From: Lathyrus oleraceus
Taxonomy: Eukaryota > Streptophyta > Magnoliopsida > Fabales > Fabaceae
Reading direction: 5' to 3'
Assembly: GCF_024323335.1 (NCBI RefSeq)
Contig: NC_066581.1
Location: 437,969,281-438,033,280 of the forward strand
Length of the DNA stretch: 64,000 bases
Part shown: piece after piece, positions 19,857 to 28,920 of the stretch
How positions within the stretch are numbered: position 1 is the first letter of the stretch
Layout of the letters: every line of letters begins with the position of its first letter
The notes under the pieces: model-generated
Seen by the model: the letters and a program-made list of their open reading frames with translations, nothing else
Database searches by the model: none
Told to the model about the DNA's origin: nothing
Made by a program: the position numbers and the translations under genes

Positions 19857-21488
19857 ATGGCAGCCATTCCAGAGTTGAAGAGGAAGACTTGCACCTACAG
19901 TTTTCACCGTGAGCCATTGACATCTTTGGTAGAGTTGAGCAATCTTGTGACCGGCGGTAATTAGAAGGTGTTTGATGACCAGTATGGGGATATTCTGGCA
20001 CTATTGAAGATGGTGGTAGATCCAGTACCTCTGCAGACTCTCCTACAGTTCTATGATCCAGAGCTCCGTTGCTTCACTTTTCAGGACTATCAGTTGGCGC
20101 CCACTCTTGAAGAGTATTCCATTCTGATGAATGTCCCGATCAGATATCAGGTGCCCTTCTTGGATGTGCCAAAGGAGGTTGATTTCAGGGTTGTTGCTAA
20201 GACTCTTTATTTGAGTATCAAGGAGGTGAGTGATAATTGGAAATCAAGTGGTGATATTGTGGGTTTGCCTTTGAAGTACTTGGTGAGAATGGATAAGGAG
20301 GAAGCAAAGAAAGGAAATTGGGAAGCTTTCAACGCTCAGATGGATATCATGATCTATGGAATTGTGTTGTTCCATAGTATACCTAATTTTGTAGATCTTG
20401 CTGCAGTCACTATTTTCATTGGTGGAAACCCGGTTCCTACCTTGTTAGCTGACACTTATTATGCTATACACGGCAGGCATGGTAAGGGTGGAGCTATCAG
20501 GTGTTATCTCCCATTGTTACTCAGATGGTTCTTGTCCTTTCTGCCGACCAGTGGACCTTTTGTGGATACTCAGAGCACTCATAAGTGGACTCAGAGGATC
20601 ATGTCTCTCACATCCTATGATATCAGGTGGCAAGCTTACAGGTTGAATGTGCGCAATGTCATTATGATTTGTGGAGAGTTTCGTAATGTGCCACTCATAG
20701 GGACTAAGGGTTGCATCAATTACAATCCGGTTTTTTCTCTCCGTCAGTTGGGGTTTGTTATGAGTGGAAGGCCACTAGATGCTCAGATAGCTGAGAGTTT
20801 GTACTTTGAGAAGCGGAGTGACCCAACTAGATTGGAGCAAGTGGGAAGGGCTTGGAAGAACATTGGTGTCAAGGATGAATCTGTGCTAGGGAAGAAGTTC
20901 GCAGTTGATATGCCTGCTTACCTTGAGTGGGTCAAGGATAGAGTTGAAACCTTGTTGTTACCATATGATAGGATGGAACCATTGCAAGAACAACCACCTT
21001 TGATACATTCTGAGAATGTGCCTGCTGAGTATTACAAACGAGCTTTAATGGAGAATCGCCGGTTGAAAGAGAAGGAACAAGAGATTCAGATGGAGCTTTA
21101 CAAAGCCAAAGCTGATAAGTTGAACTTAGCTCATAAACTCAAAGGAGTGCAAGGTGAAGATGCTAGCAGATTGAGGAGCAAGAAGAGGTCTTATGAGGAG
21201 ATAGAGACAATGCTGAATGAAGAACACCATGAGCGTTTGAGGTTGCAAAAAGCGGAAGCTAATTACCAAAAGAAGATACGGGATTTGGAAAAGCAGCTTA
21301 GGGACAAAGATGTTCAGTTGAAGAAGGAAGTGGACCTAAGACATGCATCAGAGAGCCAGCTAAGAGAAGAAGTTGTGGAACTCAGGGAGCAACTGAAGGA
21401 GAAGCTCACTCCTTTACCTGAGTGTTCAGAGTATGACCTGTTGATAGACCAGTGCCAGTATCTGAAGACTCGCATTCCTGGAGGATGA
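19857..21488 (+). pseudogene. Ogre-2 ORF1 protein, one stop codon
   Basis: Ogre elements carry an extra ORF between the LTR and gag, of unknown function. Here the frame opens at ATG 19857 (MAAIPELKRK...), hits TAG at 19962-19964, and is then open to 21488; the ATG at 19968 gives 506 residues. I prefer 19857 as the original start because upstream residues are in frame and the stop is a single-base change from a Gln codon. The middle has the block around GIVLFHSIPNFVDLA and GGNPVPTLLADTYY, which recurs in Ogre-3 (41814-42023) and Ogre-5 (55330-55465). The last 140 residues (about 21040-21420) are rich in E, K, L and R with heptad-like spacing, a probable coiled coil. No enzymatic motif is visible. 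Confidence 0.8.
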
Positions 21489-21895
21489 TTTTCTTAGCTT
21501 GTGTTGTTGTTTATGTTGAGGATCACCTCCAGGATTGTTGGATGGGATTCATTGTTGTACTCTGATGTTTGGGTCTTTGTTGGAACCATGTTGTATGATC
21601 CTTATTTTCTCATGGCTATAGATGAGATTGTTGATGGTTCACTTGTGCTCATCATCCTATATAGATGGTGTCTTTGTTGTGTTGCAGGTTGCCATTTTTC
21701 AAAGATGAATTAGGCTCTTGAATGCCTGAGAAATGAGCATATCATATGCATCATGCGCATCATAAGCATCATACACATATCATTCTTGCATTACAGGTGT
21801 TCTTGACGAGACTTCTCACTCTGGTTCTTGTCCTAGGCAGGATTGCTGATCGTCGTCCGCACCGCTACGCTACAAGACTGAATCAACAGAGAAGT
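21489..21895 (+). other. Ogre-2 ORF1-gag spacer
   Basis: Non-coding, T-rich, with a run of CATCAT-like repeats near 21745-21785. Two possible acceptor-like sites (GTTGCAG at about 21688, CATTACAG at about 21798) precede the gag frame, but splicing here is speculative. Confidence 0.5.
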
Positions 21896-24800
21896 ATGAA
21901 CCAAGTTCAAGCTGAGTTGGCAGAGATGAGGGCTAACATGGCCCAGTTAATGACCATGATGCAAGGGGTCGTTCAAGGGCAAGAGGAGCTGCGTGCCTTA
22001 GCCTAGAGACAGGAAGCTGCGATTCCACCAGTCAACCGTGCTTCACCAGAGGGGGTCCCTGTTAATGACAATGTTGTTGCTGCTACTATTCCCGTCAACA
22101 ACTATATTGTGGGTGATGAGTTGAGGGGTATCAGAATTAACAGACAACCTATTGCTGCTGAAACTGCTAATGTTAGAGCAACCCGTGCTCTGGTTTGCCA
22201 TCCTGCTCCGTTGGTAGACAGACAGGAGGACATGTTTACTCTCCTCAGTGAGGATGATGAAGTTGTGAGAACTGAAGAGAGGGATAGGAAGGTTGATGCC
22301 CTAGCTGAGAAGATCCGTGCCATGGAGTGTCAGAACTCTTTGGGATTTGACGTAACCAATATGGGACTGGTTGATGGGCTGAGGATCCCTTACAAATTCA
22401 AGGCGCCATCCTTTGACAAATATAACGACACTTCTTGTCCTTGCACCCATGTGCAGGCTTATTACAGAAAAATCTCCGCATATATAGATGACGAGAAGAT
22501 GTGGATGTACTTTTTCCAGGACAGCTTGTCCGGAGCTTCCTTGGACTGGTACATGGAGTTGAAGAGAGAGTCTGTGAGAAGCTGGAAAGATCTGGGTGAA
22601 GCCTTCTTGAGGCAGTATAAGCATAATATGGATATGGCTCCGAGCAGAACCCAACTGCAGAGTCTGTTCCAGAAATCTGGTGAAAGTTTCAAGGAGTACG
22701 CCCAAAGATGGCGTGAGTTAGCTGCAAGAGTGCAACCTCCTATGTTGGAGAGAGAGCTGACTGACATGTTTATTGGAACACTATAGGGGGTGTTCATGGA
22801 CCATATGGGAAGCTGCCCGTTCGGTAGCTTTTTTGATGTGGTAATCTGCGGAGAGAGAACTGAGAGCCTTATTAAAGCAGGGAAGATTCAAGACTCGGGT
22901 TCTTCATCTTCCAGTTCTAAGAAGCCATTTTCTGGGGCACCCCGAAGGAGGGAGGGGGAGACTAATGTTGTGCAACACAGAAGGAATGTAAACAAAGGAT
23001 ATTATCGTCAGGTTGCTGCTATGACCATCCCAACTCAACCTCAGCAGCAACAACAAAGAGCTCCACAACAACAACAACAACAACAACAGCAACGCCCGTT
23101 TCAACCCAGGCAGAGAATGCCCGAGCGTCATTTTGATCTGTTGCCCATGACGTATGTTGAATTGCTTCCTGAACTGCTCAGGTTGAAATTTATTGAGCTT
23201 CGTACCATGGCTCCGTTGACAAGGATTCCTGCTGGGTATGACGCCAATCCTCATTGTGATTTTCATTCCGGTGCACCGGGGCATCATATTGAGAATTGTC
23301 GGGCTTTCCATCATAAGGTCCAGGATTTGATTGATGCTAAAACAATCAACTTTGCTCCTGTGCCGAATGTTGTGAACAACCCTATGCCTCAACATGGTGG
23401 GCCCAGGGTGAACAATGTGGAATATGAGGAGGCTTTGGATTTGGTGGTCAATGTTGATGAGGTTCAGACTTCGATGTTGGTGGTAAAAGAGCGTCTGCTG
23501 AAAGGGGGAGTGTTCCCGGGTTGTGATGAAAGCTGTTCAAATTGTGTTGACCAAGAGAATGGCTGCGAAAAGCTGAGGAGAGGTATCCAGGGTTTGATTG
23601 ATGATGGTTGCCTGCAGTTTTCTCGAGCTATAAAAGATCGTGGAGTGGTATCAACTGTCACCATTTACTTCAAACCGCCTGAGAGTCCTGGACGTGCTCC
23701 GAGAACTGTTAATGCACCCGTAACTGTTGGTACCCCTGTAACCATATCTGCACCAGTAACGGTTGGTACTCCTACTACTATTGTTACTTCTAATAGAAGA
23801 CCTGTTGAGAACAGCAGAGCAGTTCCTTGGAAGTATGATAATGCTTTCCGAAGTAACAGAAGGTCAGGAAGTCAGATCAGACCAGTGAATCAGGCTCCAG
23901 TGACAATTGCTGTGCCAAGTAGAACTCCTGTAACTGTTGGTCCGGTCGTGGACAATGTGGGAGGACCTGGAGGTTTCACAAGGAGTGGTCGTCTGTTTGC
24001 ACCACAGACTTTGAGAGACAACAATGCTGAGGCTCTTGCCAAAGCAAAGGGGAAACAAGTTGTGGTCTAAGAAGGACCTGTGCAGAAGGAAGTGCCTGAG
24101 GGTTCCTTTGAGAAATATGTGGAGGAGTTCATAAAGATCATTAAGAAAAGTGATTATAAGATTGTGGACCAGCTGAACCAAACTCCGTCGAAAATTTCTA
24201 TCCTCTCATTGTTATTGTGTTCTGAGGCACACCGGAACGCCTTGCTGAAGATGTTGAATCTGGCTTACGTACCTCAAGCGATTTCTGTCAATCAACTTGA
24301 GGGTGTTATTGCGAATGTGAGTGCAAGGCATGGTTTGGGGTTCACAGACCTAGATCTGACACCTGAAGGTCGCAATCATAACAAAGCCCTACACATCACC
24401 ATGGAGTGTAAAGACGCAGTGTTGTCGCATGTGTTGGTGGATACTGGCTCCTCGTTGAATGTGTTGCCCAAGAATATTTTGAGCAAGATTGATGTTGAAG
24501 GGGTTGTCCTCACCTCGAGTGATCTTGTGGTTCGTGCTTTCGATGGATCCAAGCGATCTGTTTTCGGTGAAGTCACCTTGCCCGTGAAGATAGGCCCGGA
24601 AGTGTTTGATATTGTCTTCTATGTGATGGATATTCAGCCAGCATATAGTTGTTTATTGGGGCGTCCCTGGATACATGGGGCTGGAGCAGTGTCGTCAAAT
24701 CTCCATCAGAAGCTAAAGTATGTTTGGAATGGTCAGGTCGTGACTGTGTGCGGCGAGGAGGACATTCTTGTGAGTCATCTATCTTCCTTCAAGTATGTGG

Positions 24801-25205
24801 AGATGGATTGCGAGATTCATGAAACGCTGTGCCAGGCTTTTGAGACCATTGACATTGAGAGGGTGGCTTTTGCTGAGCAGAAGAAGCCAAGTGCCTCAAT
24901 TGCATCATACAAGCAGGCTGTGGAGGTTGTTAATTCTGGCAAGGCAGAAGGCTGGGGCAAGATGGTTGATCTGCCCGTGAAAGAAGACAAGTTCGGTATT
25001 GGTTACCAACCGCTTCTGTCAGAGCAGGGTGTTCACCTTCACCAGCGCTGGGTTGATGAATCATGGTGACGTCTTTGCAACCAGTAGTGAAGACGGTGAT
25101 AGTGATTATGATGTGGACAACTGGGTGCGCCCGTGTGCTCCAGGGGAGATGGTGAATAATTGGACAGCCGAAGAAATGGTCCAAGTTACTCTTCAGACAG
25201 AGTAA
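21896..25205 (+). pseudogene. gag-pro: Ogre-2 gag-protease, three stops and a frameshift
   Basis: A single frame from ATG 21896 is broken by TAG 22004, TAG 22784 and TAA 24068 and ends at 25069. The tail continues in the next frame (to 25205) after a one-base indel between about 25005 and 25040. In order: an N-terminal helical segment; the capsid-like retrotransposon gag domain (22495-22780, with WMYFFQDSLSGASLDWY); a Gln-rich tract (23040-23110); an unusual zinc knuckle C-x2-H-x5-H-x4-C (23255-23299); proline/valine-rich repeats with PVTVGTP (23710-23960); and a retropepsin-like aspartic protease with DTGSS (Asp codon 24440) and a downstream LLGRPWI motif. The products would be the structural capsid protein and the processing protease. 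As read here it cannot give full-length Gag-Pro. Confidence 0.9.
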
Positions 25206-25445
25206 TTTTCTTTTGTTTTTCATTCTACACAAAACCCTATGCTCTGCTCGGGGCGTAGTGGTTCATTGTAGGGCCTCATCATGTTTTCAATGATTATCAT
25301 TAATAAAGGACGTTTTGCAATCAAATTTGTGCTCACTGTCTTTCTGTTTTTATTTTCATTTTTCAAAACGATAAAAATGGCAATATTTTTTTGTTTTTTG
25401 TGACTTTCTTGAACTCTTTTCTAAAATAAAGCATTAAACATGCAG
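25206..25445 (+). other. Ogre-2 intron between protease and pol
   Basis: A spliced intron at this place is characteristic of Ogre elements. The region is T-rich and has an AATAAA near 25303. It ends in a good acceptor (AAACATGCAG, G at 25445). From 25446 the pol frame is open through ATG 25483, while a TAA lies in that frame at 25435 just inside the intron, which supports the acceptor. I could not place the donor; no clear GTAAGT-type donor is seen in the gag-pro tail. Confidence 0.65.
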
Positions 25446-25482
25446 AATCGATCTCGCGAACTCCACTAAAAACAGTTCTGTT

Positions 25483-28400
25483 ATGGCTCAGTATGATTTC
25501 GATAATCCCATCTACCAAGCCGAAGAGGAGGGTGAGGAAGATTGTGAACTCCCCAAAGAATTGGTCAGATTATTGAAACAGGAGGAAAGGGTCATCCAAC
25601 CTCACCAGGAAGAGTTGGAGATTATTAACCTTGGTACTGAGGACGCCAAAAAAGAGATCAAGATCGGGGCTGCTTTGAAGGAAGATGTCAAGAGAGGGCT
25701 GATTGAGATGCTGAGAGAATATGTGGAAATCTTCGCATGGTCGTATCAAGATATGCCTGGGTTGGATATAAATATTGTGGTGCACAGGCTACCTCTCAGA
25801 GAAGATTGTCCCTCGGTAAAGCAGAAGCTTCGTAGAACTAGCCCTGATATGGCTGTCAAAATTAAAGAGGAAGTTCAGAAGCAGTTGGATGCGGGTTTTT
25901 TGGCAGTTACCAATTATCCCCCGTGGGTGGCCAACATCGTTCCTGTGCCGAAGAAGGATGGTAAACTCAGGATGTGTGTCGATTACCGAGATCTAAACAG
26001 AGCCAGTCCGAAAGATGACTTCCCATTACCTCACATTGATGTATTGGTTGATAACACGGCTCAATCCTCAGTTTTCTCTTTCATGGATGGATTTTCTGGC
26101 TATAATCAGATCACGATGGCGCCAGAAGACATGGAAAAGACGACATTCATTACACCTTGGGGCACATTCTGCTATAAGGTGATGCCATTTGGGCTGAAGA
26201 ATGTCGGTGCTACCTATCAGAGGGCTATGACGACTCTCTTTCATGACATGATGCACAAAGAAATTGAAGTGTACGTGGATGATATGATTGTGAAGTCTCA
26301 GACAGAAGAGGAGCACCTGGTAAACTTGCAGAAGTTGTTCGATAAACTGAGAAAGTTCAAACTGAGGCTGAATCCAAACAAGTGTATGTTTGGGGTGAGA
26401 TCCGGGAAGCTGTTAGGTTTCATTGTCAGTGAGAAAGGGATTGAGGTTGATCCAGAGAAAGTAAAAGCTATTCAAGAGATGCCTGAATCGAGAACTGAAA
26501 AGCAGGTTCGTGGGTTTTTAGGGAGATTGAACTACATTGCACGGTTCGTATCTCACCTAACTGCCACGTGTGAACCGATTTTCAAATTGCTAAGAAAAGA
26601 TCAAGCAATCAGGTGGAATGATGATTGTCAAAAAGCTTTTGATAAGATAAAAGAGTATTTGCAGAAACCTCCAATCCTTATACCTCCAGTTCCTGGGAGG
26701 CCTCTGATAATGTACCTTTCAGTGACTGAGAACCCGATGGGGTGTGTATTGGGACAGCATGACGAGTCTGGTCGAAAAGAGCATGCTATATACTACCTTA
26801 GCAAAAAGTTTACCGACTGTGAAATAAGATATTCGCAGCTCGAGAAAACTTGTTGTGCTTTGGCCTGGGCTGCTCGCCGACTGAGACAGTATATGTTGAA
26901 CCATACTACCTTGTTGATTTCTAAGATGGATCCAGTGAAATACATCTTTGAGAAGCCGGCTCTCACCGGACGTGTGGCTCGTTGGCAGATGATTCTAACT
27001 GAGTATGATATCCAGTATACGTCGCAGAAGGCTATCAAGGGTAGTATTCTGTCTGACTACCTTGCCGAGCAACCGATCGATGATTATCAGCCGATGATGT
27101 TTGAATTCCCTGATGAAGACATCATGTATCTAAAGATGAAAGATTGCGAAGAGCCTCTTGTCGAGGAAGGACCGGATCCTGATGACAAGTGGACACTGAT
27201 GTTTGATGGGGCTGTGAATGTGAACGGAAACGGTGTTGGGGAAGTGCTTATCAATCCTAAAGGTGCACACTTACCTTTTTCTGCCAGATTGACCTTTGAA
27301 GTAACCAACAACGAGGCTGAGTACGAAGCTTGTATCATGGGGATTGAAGAAGCCATCGATCTAAGGATCAAAACTCTGAACATATATGGAGATTCCGCTC
27401 TAGTGATTAACCAAGTCAATGGAGATTGGAATATTCATCAGCCGCATTTGATTCCTTATCGAGACTACACCAGAAGGATCCTGACTTTCTTCAAGATAGT
27501 GAGGTTGTATCATGTACCCCGAGATAAAAATCAGATGGCCGATGCCTTGGATACTTTGTCGTCTATGTTCAAAGTCCATTGGCATAATCATGTGCCACAC
27601 GTTGCGGTGAATCGACTCGAGAGGCCTGCGTATGTGTTTGTAGCCGAGTCTGTTGTTGATGAGAAGCCGTGGTACCATGATATTAAGAATTTCCTCAAAA
27701 GCCAGGAGTATCCTGAAGGAGCGTCAAAGAATGACAAGAAAACCCTAAGAAGGCAAGCTGGAAGCTTTTATTTGAATCAGGATGATGTGTTGTACAAGAG
27801 GAACTTCGACATGGTTCTGCTCAGATGCGTGGATAGACGCGAAGCAGACATGTTGATGCAGGAAGTACATGAGGGATCCTTCGGTACCCACGTTGGTGGT
27901 CATGCAATGGCCAAGAAGTTGTTGAGAGCCGGTTATTATTGGATGACCATGGAATCCGATTGTTTCAAATACGCTCGGAAGTGCCATAAGTGTCAGATTT
28001 ATGCAGATAAAGTGCATGTACCCCCAAGCCCTCTGAATGTCATGAATTCGCCTTGGCCATTCGCGATGTGGGGCATCGATATGATTGGGAAGATTGAACC
28101 TACTACTTCTAATGGACATCGCTTCATCCTGGTCACGATTGATTACTTCACCAAGTGGGTGGAAGCAGCTTCCTATGCTAACGTCACCAAGCAAGTGGTT
28201 GCCCGATTCATTAAGAAGGAGATTATCTGTCGTTATGGGGTTCCTGAGAGAATCATCACTAACAATGGTTCGAATCTCAATAACAAGATGATGAAAGAGC
28301 TTTGCAAGGATTTTAAGATTGAACATCATAATTCTTCTCCTTACAGACCAAAGATGAATGGTGTTGTAGAGGCGGCAAAAAAGAATATTAAGAAGATTGT

Positions 28401-28920
28401 GCAGAAGATGGTCGTGACGTACAAGGATTGGCATGAGATGCTTCCTTTCGCTTTGCATGGGTACCGTACCTCAGTACGTATGTCGACCGGGGCAACCCCT
28501 TACTCCCTTGTGTATGGTATGGAGGCAGTCCTACCTGTTGAAGTGGAGATTCCTTCTCTGAGAGTCCTGCTGGATGTCAAGCTAGATGAAGCTGAGTGGA
28601 TTCGAACAAGGTTTAATGAGTTGAGCCTTATCGAAGAGAGGCGATTAGCAACTGTATGCCATGGGCAGCTGTATCAGAGAAGGATGAAGAAGGCTTTTGA
28701 TCAGAAAGTGCATCCTCGAAGCTATCAGACAGGTGATTTAGTTTTGAAGAGGATCCTTCCTCCCGGTACAGATAACAGGGGAAAGTGGACTCCGAATTAT
28801 GAAGGTCCATATGTTGTTAAGAAGGTATTCTCCGGTGGAGCCTTGATGCTTACAACTATGGATGGTGAGGATTTTCCGTCCCCTGTGAACTCAGATGTAG
28901 TTAAAAAATACTTCACATAA
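25483..28920 (+). CDS. pol: Ogre-2 Pol: RT, dual RNase H, integrase
   Basis: Uninterrupted, 1145 residues. In the spliced product the frame would start at 25446, so ATG 25483 is nominal. Reverse transcriptase spans about 135-315, with catalytic Asp202 (SFMDGFSGYNQ) and YVDD at 264-267. The gypsy-type RNase H (about 400-530) is degenerate: the first catalytic Asp position is Ser413. A second, archaeal-type RNase H follows (about 568-695) with Asp575, Glu611 or Glu613, Asp637 and Asp687, as known for the Tat/Ogre lineage. Integrase has an HHCC zinc domain (His796, His807, Cys834, Cys837) and a core with Asp866 and Glu963. The middle DDE residue is Asn927 (ITNNGS, codon 28261), with DD35E spacing to Glu963. 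A GPY/F-like module (GPY at 1108-1110) closes it. RT looks intact; strand-transfer activity is doubtful. Confidence 0.95.
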   Translation: MAQYDFDNPIYQAEEEGEEDCELPKELVRLLKQEERVIQPHQEELEIINLGTEDAKKEIKIGAALKEDVKRGLIEMLREYVEIFAWSYQDMPGLDINIVVHRLPLREDCPSVKQKLRRTSPDMAVKIKEEVQKQLDAGFLAVTNYPPWVANIVPVPKKDGKLRMCVDYRDLNRASPKDDFPLPHIDVLVDNTAQSSVFSFMDGFSGYNQITMAPEDMEKTTFITPWGTFCYKVMPFGLKNVGATYQRAMTTLFHDMMHKEIEVYVDDMIVKSQTEEEHLVNLQKLFDKLRKFKLRLNPNKCMFGVRSGKLLGFIVSEKGIEVDPEKVKAIQEMPESRTEKQVRGFLGRLNYIARFVSHLTATCEPIFKLLRKDQAIRWNDDCQKAFDKIKEYLQKPPILIPPVPGRPLIMYLSVTENPMGCVLGQHDESGRKEHAIYYLSKKFTDCEIRYSQLEKTCCALAWAARRLRQYMLNHTTLLISKMDPVKYIFEKPALTGRVARWQMILTEYDIQYTSQKAIKGSILSDYLAEQPIDDYQPMMFEFPDEDIMYLKMKDCEEPLVEEGPDPDDKWTLMFDGAVNVNGNGVGEVLINPKGAHLPFSARLTFEVTNNEAEYEACIMGIEEAIDLRIKTLNIYGDSALVINQVNGDWNIHQPHLIPYRDYTRRILTFFKIVRLYHVPRDKNQMADALDTLSSMFKVHWHNHVPHVAVNRLERPAYVFVAESVVDEKPWYHDIKNFLKSQEYPEGASKNDKKTLRRQAGSFYLNQDDVLYKRNFDMVLLRCVDRREADMLMQEVHEGSFGTHVGGHAMAKKLLRAGYYWMTMESDCFKYARKCHKCQIYADKVHVPPSPLNVMNSPWPFAMWGIDMIGKIEPTTSNGHRFILVTIDYFTKWVEAASYANVTKQVVARFIKKEIICRYGVPERIITNNGSNLNNKMMKELCKDFKIEHHNSSPYRPKMNGVVEAAKKNIKKIVQKMVVTYKDWHEMLPFALHGYRTSVRMSTGATPYSLVYGMEAVLPVEVEIPSLRVLLDVKLDEAEWIRTRFNELSLIEERRLATVCHGQLYQRRMKKAFDQKVHPRSYQTGDLVLKRILPPGTDNRGKWTPNYEGPYVVKKVFSGGALMLTTMDGEDFPSPVNSDVVKKYFT

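Noticed and set aside
22301..22705. Minus-strand ORFs of 110-240 residues within gag and pol (also 27745-28458)
   Set aside because: Antisense shadows of genuine coding frames; no domain similarity.
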